A DNA stretch of 64,000 nt from Darksidea phi. Its lineage: Eukaryota > Ascomycota > Dothideomycetes > Pleosporales > Lentitheciaceae. The number at the start of each line of letters is the position of its first letter. Positions within the stretch are counted from its first letter, which is position 1. Made by a program: the position numbers and the translations under genes. Positions 55,064 through 64,000 of this stretch are shown piece by piece. The stretch lies in the NCBI GenBank assembly GCA_030770425.1, contig JASJFT010000060.1, positions 96,227 through 160,226 on the forward strand. Reading direction: 5' to 3'. The notes beneath the pieces were generated by a model, which made no database searches, was not told the origin of the DNA, and was given only the letters and a program-made list of their open reading frames with translations.

Positions 55064-57031
55064 ATGGCATCTGCGAGCGACATCCTCACGCTCGTCAGCT
55101 CTCTCGCGCTGCGAGTGAGTGTCTACGTCTTTCTGCGATGGGTGAGTCCTGGCCAGCTGAATGCTGAATCCTTCAATGTATTGGCTTTCCGTACTAATCA
55201 CTGATGACTGCAGATTCCCACCACGGTCGGTCCCCCACGATATTGTGAAGCTCGATAGAATCCTGATGACCCCCAGATCGTGCCTCCCCTCGCCACCGCC
55301 CTAGCCCTCGTATACATACCTTCCTTTTGCAGTAGTATCCGGGACACTGCCCAGTTCAAGTTGATTTCTGATGAGCTTGAAATAATAATAAAAGAGACAG
55401 AAGGGGAAGGCGATGGTTCCAGCTCTGAAATTGAGCTGCTGGAGGGTGCCGAGGAAGGCCCGCTCCGAGAGCTCGATGTGAGGGAGAATCTCCAGTATGA
55501 GGAACGGCAGCCCAGGGTGCTGCGCACGTTGCTCACCGGCATGCCGAGTCCTTCTTCGTTACTATGGAGCTGGGTTACCTTCGCCCTCAACATGGCCTTG
55601 TTGGCAATGGTCGCGGATGTGGTATACCGTGCTCCATTCCTGCACACATGCCACCATGCCTCATTTGGGCGTCTGGGCTACGTCTCTGACAACAGCGCAA
55701 ACATACTCGTGCGCGAACCTTATGCATTCGACATCAGAGTCCTCTACCGCTCCATTGATGGGCGCTCTCGGTCATGGATGCACAAGACGCTACCTTCTAG
55801 CCAGCCTAATCATTGGCTTACCGGCGATACTGACTTTACCGGCACCATCACTTTGGACCATCTGCGTTCCGATACGCCTTATGAGTATGTCATTGAGACA
55901 TCAAGTGGAAACATAACGGGCACGTTCAGCACCGCTCCTCGGCCTGGGCGTATCTCTCACTTCAAAGACAACAAGTATACTTTTGTCCACTCAAGTTGTA
56001 TCAAACCTCGAGTGCCATACACGCCCTTCCAGCATCCTCTCAACTTCCCTGGAATGGCCCATCTTGCTCGATGGCTGCCTGAGCTCAGGCCATACTTCAT
56101 GCTCTTCCTTGGCGATTTCATATACGTCGACGTTCCAAAGCGTCTTGGAAAGGATGCGGAGCATTACCGTCGCGAATATCGCCAGGTTTACTCCTCGCCA
56201 TCTTGGCCTTCAGTAAGCAAAGATTTGCCGTGGATCCATGTAATCGACGATCATGAAATCCAGAACGACTGGAGTGGTAACATAACCGGTGTGGCCGTCC
56301 CTGCATATGATGCCTTTGTCCACTACCACGCCTCCGTGAATCCTCCTGCACATCGGGACGGACATACCTACTTCAGCTTCACGCAAGGACCAGCTAATTT
56401 CTTCCTTATGGACACGAGGCGTTATCGCAGTTCGGCCACCACGGATTCTTACGACGAGTCAAAAACCATGCTTGGTCAGACGCAGCTCTTGGATCTACTA
56501 GCATGGATTCGCAAACCGCCACCTCATGGAGTGCACTGGAAGGTTATTGTAACCAGCGTACCATTTACCAAGAATTGGCAGTTCGGCTCTGAGGACACTT
56601 GGGGCGGGTATCTGGTCGAGCGCCGCAAGATCCTGGAAGCTGCATGGGACCTGAGTTCGTCCCAGGGTATTGGGGTCGTCATCCTCAGCGGTGATAGGCA
56701 TGAGTTCGCAGCCACTTCCTTCCCGCCTCCCAAAGACTCGGAGTGGCCGATCAGTGCCACTGTCCACGAATTCAGCACGAGTCCGCTCTCGATGTTCTAC
56801 CTGCCTTTTCGCACGTACAACGAGGTCGACGACGAAGACGTTTGCATCAAGTACCTTCCTGATGGGAACAGCAAATTTGGTGCTGTGGAAATTACGGCGC
56901 CGGATCATAGCGAGCAAAGTCTGCTGAACTATCGGCTGTTCATTGACGGAAAGGAAGCTTGGACACACACCATCTCCACACCACCGTTACGGGATGGTAG
57001 CAAGAGGGCGAAGGATGCTGTGTGGGGTTAA
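55064..57031 (+). CDS. PhoD-like metallophosphatase with N-terminal membrane segments
   Basis: Three exons: 55064-55141, 55214-55225 (12 bp) and 55277-57031, introns 72 and 51 bp, all phase 0, 614 residues. The start MASASDILTLVSSLALRVSV with YVFLRW and the next hydrophobic stretches (VPPLATALALVYIPSF and LLWSWVTFALNMALLAMVAD near 125-145) indicate a membrane-tethered enzyme. The PhoD catalytic core follows: FLGDFIYVD, HVIDDHEIQNDWSG, FFLMDTRRYR and VILSGDRHEFA, supplying the metal-binding Asp/His residues. Length and order fit fungal PhoD-family proteins, presumed phosphodiesterases or alkaline phosphatases of the secretory pathway. The 12-bp second exon (IPTT) is inferred from splice sites; its donor GTCGGT is unusual. 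Confidence 0.88.
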
Positions 57032-58117
57032 AACTATGCCCGTGTGCTATGACGTTCATGCAAAGGATGTCGGGAGCATTCACACTTGGTTTGGGACAGT
57101 AGGGGCCATGGTATGGCACCCCGGGTATACCTGGGCGACGCAGAGCACATAGACAACCGGAGGATTTAATGAAACGAAATTCACCTTCATCCACGCGTAT
57201 TCGGAACTGTGGCATTTCCCGTAAGGCTACCGCGCTTCTAGTAGATCGTGTTCCGAAACCTGTCAGCCTACCGTACACTATGCCCTTTCAAGGCATTGTA
57301 CGATATACAACCCATTTTCCGAACCGTGTTCGCTTGCGATACGTCGTTTTCTGTCTAGTACCAGTCGTGTCGTTCTCATCGTGGTTTGCGGTGGTGACAT
57401 TGGTAGGATTGCCAAGACGCTAGCGCGACGTTGAAATGAACATGCAGGACGCTGACCTGCCGCAAGGCTAGGCTTGTCGCGGGATCTGCGGGACATTTTG
57501 GGTCGGGTAAGGCTGCATAGGGCATTGTTGGGTAGTTGGAACTTAGTCGGGGCACTGAAGATGTTTGGAGTGGGTAAAGACTGCGCTGACAGATACATGT
57601 ATAATGGCGTAAGAGAATTCATGCACGATAGACGGTGGAGTAAACTTAGAAGGTAAAACTTGAAGGTAGACGTTGTAATCAAAGGGGTTGGTTGGTCAAG
57701 TGCGTTAGCATCGGGAGATTCCCGCCTAACTTGCATGTTGGGGGCATTATTTATCAATCCTACATTAACAGTGGTACCAAACCCGGAGGATTGAAGGCAG
57801 ATTTAATCCTGAATTGGGGCGCGCAGACCGGGGTCATAAATATAGACATGTTTTGGTCTGACCGGCTGCGGTATTTGCCGCGCACATGGCAGCTGTTGTG
57901 GCATCGACCTGTGACATAGGATTGATCGCATGGACTTCGACCTAGGGAATAGGTTCTTGGATGGTCGCAGACCGGTTTCGCGATGGGCATATTCCGAAAG
58001 AAGGTGACAGACGTATATGCACTGCATCGTCCGCAAGCTTAGCAGTGGTAGTGCGGTTCGAAATGTACATCGACGCTGTGGTGGTTGTCGAAGGAAGCGG
58101 ACCGCAGTGGTGAGCAT
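57032..58117. other. Convergent intergenic region, no gene seen
   Basis: Lies between the 3' ends of the phosphatase and TRM61 genes. Open frames on both strands are short or lack support. Confidence 0.5.
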
Positions 58118-59647
58118 TCATCCCCACTTCTTCCTGGCCCTCTCCTCATCCTGTTTGCTCCATTCTCGTGGCAGTACTGCAAAGACAAGGTATGATGTGT
58201 GCGTCTTGAGTTCGGGCTCGGTACGATGGACCAGTCGCCCTTCTTTGAATAGCGTCCTATTCTCCAGCTCTCTTTTGGCCCGTTCAAGGCGGTCATGCTT
58301 GGAAGGTGGTAAGCCTTCGAGCTTCGCTTTGTCGTTCGCACTTTTTTCCCCATCTCCGTCATCTTCCTCTGGTGGTGGTGGCTTTTCACCCCGCTTTTTC
58401 GCCTCTGCTCTGCGCATCACCTGCTCTTGTTTTTCTTTTTGTAAGCTATGGAAGACTTTTGCGCGATCTTCTACGTCTCGAAGACGTTGTACTGCTTCCT
58501 GGACGGTTGCTGCGCTCGGGTTCGCGCCACGCAACCCTTCCTCTTGCAGTCCAACGCGTTCGCGACGGACCTCAAGCCGCTTGGATTGTATCTCAGCCAT
58601 ACCGATTTCGAGCCAGCCGAACGAACGAAGAGCAGACACAGTTTTGATGACCTGTTCAATACAGGGAGAGAACGTGCATATCCTGGTGGTGCTATTCGGG
58701 TTGAGTGGTGTCCGAAATGGCTTTGTAGCGGGTGGTGGATCAGAACTAGTCGCTATAACCTCTCCGTTCGGGGTAGATGGATCAGTCAAAACCGATTTGA
58801 GCACTGCGGCCGATGGCGGAGAGCGCGTTAGATGCTTGAGGGCATGCCATGGGGAAGGAAGGTCGAGGAATATAACATCGGCATTCGGCTCGTCTTCGGT
58901 TTCTAAGCAGAAGCCGTCCTCGTAGACGTCTCGGTTTGTAATAGTGACATGAGAGTCCAGTCCATGCAATGCGATTTCGCTCTTCAGTTGTTCTGCTCTG
59001 GGTGCATGGTACTCGAAGCTGTATACGTGTCCGCGCCCCTTCTTCCCTTTTCTTCTCTTCGCTCCAGCGCTCTCGCCATCACTATCCCCAACAGGTTCCC
59101 CGTTGTATATAGCTCTTACGGCAGCGTGCGTAAAGCTTCCACTGCCCGCACCTGCCTCAATGATGTGGTCTCCCGGTCGGACACGCAGTCTTTGGAGTAT
59201 GTAGCTGTAATCCGGCGTGTACACGACTTGTGTCCGGTGTGGCAGACATAAGGTCCACGTCTCCGGAGTCGGGGGCACGAGATGTGCGAAGCCACTGCTC
59301 GCCGTGGCCGCCTTGACAATGTGTCTCCTCACCTCTTCCGCATCAGCTACGGGGGTCGAGACTTCCTCTTCGTCGCCGTCGCGCTTCCTCTTCCTCGACT
59401 TGGCGCTGCGCGAGCCTGTGTCGACGACCGAAGCTAGAATCTGTGTGCCCCATGGCTGATTGATGAGGGTGCTGTGCGGGAAAGAGCCAAAGCGTGTGTT
59501 CTCGACTTTGCCCTCTGCGTAGTCGGCGGAAGCGGAGGCGGAGAGGATGGTGGGAATAAGGTGATCGCGCTTCAGTTGTAGGATACCGAGGCTGTTGGCG
59601 GTAGAGTGCGCTCCGGGATCGAGGAATGGCGAGCTGGTGGGTGCCAT
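58118..59647 (-). CDS. TRM61: tRNA (adenine-58-N1) methyltransferase catalytic subunit Trm61
   Basis: Intronless. I chose the ATG at 59647 (MAPTSSPFLDPGAHSTANSL), giving 509 residues, because orthologues begin near SPFL. The upstream ATG at 59809 would add 54 residues. The Trm61 N-terminal barrel segment (LGILQLKRDHLIPTIL, GSFPHSTLINQPWGTQILAS) precedes the SAM-binding Rossmann fold with IIEAGAGSGSFTHA, HVYSFEYHAPRAEQLKSE and VIFLDLPSPWHAL. Inserts rich in Lys/Arg (AKSRKRKRDGDEEE, AKRRKGKKGRGH) may be nuclear localisation signals. A long charged tail follows and then the conserved end THTSYLVFAVLPREW. With Trm6 it makes m1A58 in nuclear tRNA, including initiator tRNA. Confidence 0.93.
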   Translation of the reverse strand: MAPTSSPFLDPGAHSTANSLGILQLKRDHLIPTILSASASADYAEGKVENTRFGSFPHSTLINQPWGTQILASVVDTGSRSAKSRKRKRDGDEEEVSTPVADAEEVRRHIVKAATASSGFAHLVPPTPETWTLCLPHRTQVVYTPDYSYILQRLRVRPGDHIIEAGAGSGSFTHAAVRAIYNGEPVGDSDGESAGAKRRKGKKGRGHVYSFEYHAPRAEQLKSEIALHGLDSHVTITNRDVYEDGFCLETEDEPNADVIFLDLPSPWHALKHLTRSPPSAAVLKSVLTDPSTPNGEVIATSSDPPPATKPFRTPLNPNSTTRICTFSPCIEQVIKTVSALRSFGWLEIGMAEIQSKRLEVRRERVGLQEEGLRGANPSAATVQEAVQRLRDVEDRAKVFHSLQKEKQEQVMRRAEAKKRGEKPPPPEEDDGDGEKSANDKAKLEGLPPSKHDRLERAKRELENRTLFKEGRLVHRTEPELKTHTSYLVFAVLPREWSKQDEERARKKWG

Positions 59648-59879
59648 GAAGCGTAGGATGCGATGCGTGTGCGTGTTGTAGCCCGGAGCTGTGAAATTTT
59701 TGGCGGGGAGCTCTCGCGGGGATGGCGCCAAGAGACAGGGGTCCTGGTCCAAATTCCGCAAACGTGACACCCTCATATTGACTTCGTTGCCCCCTTCTTC
59801 GATCCCCATACCCCTCTTGCTCTATCCTTTCAATTCTGTCACTCCTTCTCTGGGGCGATTACGGCTATCTCCTTGATAG

Positions 59880-61357
59880 TCTTTATCTTCTACTCCTTAT
59901 TACGCCTTATACCATTTATATTCTCTATTTACTAGCTCTCATAATTAATTATATAAGTTAGTATAGCTACCCTAGTATATACGTAACTTCTATAGACTAA
60001 GCTAAAAACTTCTATAGGCAGATGGAGAAAAAGTCTTCATAAAGAAGTCTTTTAAAAAGTAATATAATATAGACTTTACCTTGAAGAAATTAAGTAAGCT
60101 GGGAGAACTAGTATAGGACTTACTATAGGGCCTAGGACGTCCAAGGTAGTATATCGAGTACTAAGCTATAGCGAGTAGTATACTAGGTAAGTAAATAGAC
60201 ATTTATTCTAAAGGTATCGACCTTTACTTCTCTTACTACGATAATGAGCTCGTATAGAGTAAAGCGTACTATATCCGCGAAGCCATCGCTCGAGGGGACT
60301 GGACGGCCCGTGGATTGAGCATTGTCTTCCTTCTAGGCGGATGGCATGACGGCATCGAGATCCCAGACGATATGTGTAAAGGCGCGTCATCCTTTGAAAG
60401 CTACTAACGAACTTCTTCTACAAGGTTCGCGATCTAGAAGTGCACCCCAACACTAGTTCGACGGGGGTAGAAGACGAGAAGGTGAAGGCAGCGTTTGTAT
60501 CCGCTGAAGAGAAGCTGCAAAACGCACTTGCTGATTCGCTTGATACGCCTACCGCTATTCGAGCCATTTCTGGATTGATTACAGACTACAATTCAGCAGA
60601 CAAGGCCGGCCTCTCAGACAGTGTCTCATTCGATATCGCACGGTGGATAACATGGATTGTACGAGTGTTCGGGCTAGACGGTACCGCCGATCCTAACGAG
60701 GATAGCATTGGGTGGTCAGGCACCGATGTCCCGCAGGAAGCGAAACAATTCGTGTATGCTGTCTCCCGCGAGTGCGACAAGATTCGACAGCACGCAATAG
60801 CTGGGAACCTATCAGAAGAGGTCATGATGTCCATCATCTCCAAAGACAAGATAGCTCGGCAACGAGATGCCGCTGCCATGCCCTACGCAGAAGTATTATC
60901 CACCTTCCAGGGAAACCTACGAGAACTTGCTGAAAATAAGGCACCCGCAAAGGAATTCCTCGCGCTCTGCGATCGACTGCGTGACCTTGACCTCTAGGAC
61001 CTCGACATCTACCTCGAAGATCGCGAAAATGCACCCACAATGGTACATCCCGTAGACGCCGAACTACGGGCTGGTCGAGAACAAAAGGAAGCAATTGCTA
61101 GGCAAAAGTTGGAAGTGAAGCAAAAGCGTGAGCGCGAGGGGGCAGAAAAGTCAGCTAAGCTAGCAGAACAGGCAAAAATCAGTCACAAGGATATGTTTAG
61201 GACTGACGAGTACAGTGCGTAGGATGAGGAGGGGATGCCAACGAAGGATAAGGAGGGCGCCGATGTGCCGAAGGGCAGGACGAATAAGCTCAGGAAAGAG
61301 TGGGAGAAGCAGAAAAAACTGCATGAGGAATTTTTGAAGGGCGAAGGTGCGTCATGA
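59880..61357 (+). pseudogene. RIP-decayed copy of a cysteinyl-tRNA synthetase gene
   Basis: Similarity to cytosolic CysRS is readable from about 60018 to 61357; 59880-60018 is too AT-rich to read with certainty. In the frame of 60018 one reads DFTLKKLSKLGEL, GLGRPR*YIEY, ASSILGK, IDIYSKGIDL and SYYDNEL. These are the family's GRPGWHIEC and GGIDL-PHHDNEL blocks with His to Tyr, Pro to Ser, Trp to stop and Gln to stop changes. The region with the KMSKS loop is deleted before IREAIARGDWTARGL. A one-base shift near 60390 precedes FFYKVRDLEVHPNTSSTGVE, then an open C-terminal part. It is broken by two TGG-to-TAG stops (60995-60997, 61220-61222) and ends LRKEWEKQKKLHEEFL. Mutation load falls from 5' to 3'. 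Non-functional; an intact gene should exist elsewhere. Confidence 0.88.
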
Positions 61358-61913
61358 TGAGAATTTTTACTACCGACTAGCGGATTTAGAGGGTAGGTAT
61401 ACGTACATGGACGTTGTAGGCATTGTCTATCAGATACCACGAGCTGCTTTTGATTGTCTTCTCTTGATGAGGTCCAACTATGTTACAAAAAAGCCTGCCG
61501 GTAACAGCGCTTCTGTTTATTCCATGGATTAGACTGCGCCCTCCTATACCTCCACTAGCGTATGACTCCGGTTGCTGCTAGCACGGCCCGGCCACAATGG
61601 TATAGCTGAAGTCTTCACATTTTCGGTATTTCGATGTTGTCTGAGAAACGCTTATTGGTCTAGTACCCGAGAGGGAAGCAGAGTATTGGAAGGGTGGAAG
61701 GGCGGAAACAGCCTGTGTGTACGACAGCGCTAAGCCAAAAAGAGCTAGGCTTGTGGCTGTGGTGAATGACTCTACAAGCCGGCGACCTTTCAGCTACATA
61801 ATGACTCAAGCCAAGAACAAAAACGTCACATAGAGACAAAGGACATTCTTGGAAAAGACAGTTGCATACTCCAAAATATTTCAGGCTCAGTAGCTAGCCA
61901 ACTCCATCCCAAT
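61358..61913. other. Intergenic, no gene seen
   Basis: Promoter region of the next gene. No recognisable element. Confidence 0.5.
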
Positions 61914-63476
61914 ATGGACGAACAACAACTTCCCAAGACGCCCGCGATAACAAGCGCAAGCATGGCAGTTCAGCTCCCGCACACGCTGCAAACATGGGTT
62001 GGTATGATTCTCGCTGGCGGAGCGCCACAACAACGACGTCTCCCTGAGAAGGTAGCACACACGGCGCGTCTAGACCGTATGGCAATGGCGATTGCGCTAC
62101 CGTTGAGCGAGTCTTACAAGACGCTCGACACATACACGCCTTCGCTGATTATCATAGAAGAAGCAACCAAGTACCTCGAGGAGTTTAGCACTTCAGAACT
62201 GAAGCTCGCTGGCACATACATTGATTACCGGGTGAGGCAGTACGCAGCTAATCTAAGCGCCTGTGTCGGCGATGTGAGCAAGGAGGATTTAAAGAGGTGG
62301 ATACGGACGCGCACACGGTTTGACCTTGAACAGGGCGCTGCGGTGGTGGTGGCGGCTTTCATGAGAGAGAGCCGCGTGGATGACGCGGTGAAGCTAGTCA
62401 AAGAACTAGGCGTTGTGTTGGCGACAAGTTGTATGTGGGTTGAGAAAAATGTCCCGCTTCCAGTGCAGGGGAACGTGTTTACAAGCCCCAAAAGTCTGGC
62501 ACGAAAGCTACAGATGTCAGCGGCGAGGAGAGGAGTCGATATCCCACTTGCGACGAACTACAAGGAGTTGGTGCCGCTGCTGATGCGCGTCCGCCGTTGC
62601 AGCCCAAAGAATAGATGCCTCAACATCCCGCAATGGATGTTCGCTGAAGCTGGTATCTCGCCACCCGCCCACTTCAGCGCCTGCTTCACGACCTCACACC
62701 CCGTGCCACACCCCATCGCGCCTAAAGAAGCAGACGCGATCGTCCTCTCACGTAAACACTTCCGCACCGCCCAGCGCATCATCCTCCGCCTCTTCCGATA
62801 TGGGGATCCGACCAAGCGTCTCCGCAAGGACATAAAGACACTAGAGGATAAGGTGTTGTATGGCGGTAAGTGGATACAAGAGCGCGTGTTGGAAATTGGT
62901 GATGTAGCATTGCTATGCCACTATTTCTTCCAGTTTCAGCGACGGCTGCAGAGGAAGGTCGTTAGCGGACAGTCCGGGTGCGGCTTCATGGGAAAAGGGG
63001 AAGGGCAGATGCTATTCCAGAACAACGTCTCAATCAAGTCGACGTTTGAGAATGTACTCCTCGACATCGCCGAGTCCAACGAAGAGGGCATCATCGTTGC
63101 AACAAGCAACGACGACACACTCGGCCTTATCGACCAAACATGTCTCCTCATGAAAGAATACGTCGACATCTACGGCGCCGGCGACACGCAAAACCTTGTC
63201 TTCAAGAAGGGCCAAATCGGCGGCTCAGGGCGGGGTCCGGTTGATGACTATAATCTGTTATGTGACGTCCTGACGCAGTTGAAGCAGCAGGCTCGAGATG
63301 AAGGTCTGATGGATGTTCCTGGGCCTGTGAGAAAGTTCTTGGCGAAGGATATCATGTATTATAATAACGCATGGGAGAACGATGCTTTTGCGGGTGGGTT
63401 TAAAGCTGGGTGGGAAGAATGGCTGGGGAAGCGTGGATTGATGGAAGATGAGAAGTGGGTTGTTGTGGTACGGTGA
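61914..63476 (+). CDS. Hypothetical protein, 520 residues
   Basis: Intronless from the ATG at 61914. The protein is mixed alpha/beta with no signal peptide or membrane helix. Recognisable landmarks include SLIIIEEATKYLEEFSTSEL, TRFDLEQGAAVVVAAFMRES, FRTAQRIILRLFRYGDP, IQERVLEIGDVALLCHYFFQ, a Gly-rich SGQSGCGFMGKGEGQ, and near the end KFLAKDIMYYNNAW and GFKAGWEEWLGKRGL. Codon usage and base composition resemble neighbouring genes. There is no CDS-disrupting feature. I do not recognise a family or catalytic motif; it may be a lineage-restricted conserved protein. Confidence 0.7.
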   Translation: MDEQQLPKTPAITSASMAVQLPHTLQTWVGMILAGGAPQQRRLPEKVAHTARLDRMAMAIALPLSESYKTLDTYTPSLIIIEEATKYLEEFSTSELKLAGTYIDYRVRQYAANLSACVGDVSKEDLKRWIRTRTRFDLEQGAAVVVAAFMRESRVDDAVKLVKELGVVLATSCMWVEKNVPLPVQGNVFTSPKSLARKLQMSAARRGVDIPLATNYKELVPLLMRVRRCSPKNRCLNIPQWMFAEAGISPPAHFSACFTTSHPVPHPIAPKEADAIVLSRKHFRTAQRIILRLFRYGDPTKRLRKDIKTLEDKVLYGGKWIQERVLEIGDVALLCHYFFQFQRRLQRKVVSGQSGCGFMGKGEGQMLFQNNVSIKSTFENVLLDIAESNEEGIIVATSNDDTLGLIDQTCLLMKEYVDIYGAGDTQNLVFKKGQIGGSGRGPVDDYNLLCDVLTQLKQQARDEGLMDVPGPVRKFLAKDIMYYNNAWENDAFAGGFKAGWEEWLGKRGLMEDEKWVVVVR

Positions 63477-63680
63477 GCTTGTTGAACTAATGGCTCTTGA
63501 GCAAGCTATAGGTTGGTCTTCCTTATGTCGCGGCAAACTCTTGTTGGATGTTGCTCTCTATATCTAATAGATATTTTGTCTAACATCCGCAATATTCGCT
63601 AAATCCTTCGCAAGAGCGACCCGTGCACAACGTTTGCGTATAAGGTCAGTAAGTAATTTCCCGACTTCGTTCTCTCCTAT

Positions 63681-63724
63681 CGAATGAGTAGCAGCCATTA
63701 CGTCGTCAAACTCGCAGGATAACT
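63681..63724 (+). repeat. Dispersed short repeat family, copy E (about 44 bp), flanked by direct repeat
   Basis: CGAATGAGTAGCAGCCATTA then CGTCGTCAAACTCGC and GGATAACT matches the family end. TTCGTTCTCTC at 63666-63676 and TTCGTTCTTTC at 63726-63736 flank it, an imperfect 11-bp direct repeat. Confidence 0.65.
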
Positions 63725-63922
63725 ATTCGTTCTTTCTTGATTCAGCCCCGTGTAACTCATCTTGTCGACCGACAGCATACAATGATTAGAGCAGAATATC
63801 GAAGCAGCTCTAGTAACAAGATCACTCGTTCTATTCTATACAATATCCCCTCTATATAATACCCCCTCCGCCTCTTTCCCTCCTCTCTATTCCCTCTTCT
63901 ACCTTCCCTATTCCCTATTTCG

Positions 63923-64000
63923 CCTTCCCCGTTTCTCCTTCCCCGTTTCTCCTTCCCCGTTTCTCCTTCCCCGTTTCTCCTTCCCCGTTTCTCCTTCCCC
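63923..64000. repeat. 14-bp minisatellite (CCTTCCCCGTTTCT)n at window edge
   Basis: At least five exact units of period 14 (GTTTCT at 63931, 63945, 63959, 63973, 63987), continuing past the end of the window. The strand is almost pure pyrimidine except for the G. Confidence 0.93.

Larger units (their letters stand above)
63477..64000. other. Intergenic with repeats to the window edge
   Basis: Contains copy E of the dispersed repeat and a pyrimidine-rich minisatellite that runs off the window. No gene seen. Confidence 0.6.

Noticed and set aside
57278..57757. 159-codon minus-strand frame between convergent genes
   Set aside because: No recognisable features, and composition is typical of chance frames.
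58017..58925. 302-codon plus-strand frame
   Set aside because: It is the antisense shadow of the TRM61 coding sequence.

Overview
The window looks like a chromosomal segment of a filamentous ascomycete (Pezizomycotina). A Dothideomycete/Pleosporales-type plant-associated fungus is an inference, not proven. Evidence: short GT-AG introns (about 45-135 bp) in most genes, conserved fungal genes (PWP2, a CDC12-type septin, TRM61, a POM34-like nucleoporin), plant-interaction families (Egh16/Gas1-like protein, cellobiose dehydrogenase with a cellulose-binding module, Pth11-like rhodopsin-domain receptor), and C-to-T/G-to-A decay of duplicated DNA typical of repeat-induced point mutation (RIP). No tRNA, rRNA or CRISPR array was seen.

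Layout. 1-10.7 kb: GPI-type surface protein, NCS1 nucleobase/thiamine-type transporter, membrane-anchored AMP-binding protein, POM34-like nucleoporin and a DUF4748-like small protein. 10.7-18.4 kb: sparse, with a rhodopsin-domain receptor, a small hypothetical gene and at least three decayed genes. 18.4-27 kb: Egh16-like secreted protein, PWP2 and septin (divergent pair), and a Gln/Pro-rich hypothetical. 27-29.4 kb: no gene seen. 29.4-38.4 kb: cellobiose dehydrogenase, PSI-domain membrane protein, a zinc-ribbon-like hypothetical and an F-box protein with a long acidic tail. 38.8-40.7 kb: a complete but RIP-killed Fot1/pogo-type transposon with perfect 51-bp terminal inverted repeats and a TA target duplication. 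41-43 kb: a STAND-type N-domain/ankyrin-like protein. 43.3-48.8 kb: a repeat-rich island holding two secreted cysteine-rich genes. 49-55 kb: very sparse. 55-64 kb: PhoD-like phosphatase, TRM61, a RIP-decayed cysteinyl-tRNA synthetase copy and a 520-residue hypothetical protein.

Most notable: (i) a secreted protein with 20-residue, four-cysteine tandem repeats (46.6-47.3 kb), which becomes visible only after splicing and whose antisense and shifted frames give misleading long ORFs; (ii) a second secreted cysteine-rich gene beside it, both between copies of a short dispersed repeat family; (iii) a RIP-decayed cysteinyl-tRNA synthetase duplicate; (iv) a transposase in which two of the three catalytic aspartates have been changed to asparagine by RIP-type transitions. 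All exon models are manual readings of splice sites. Family names come from recognised motifs, not database searches.
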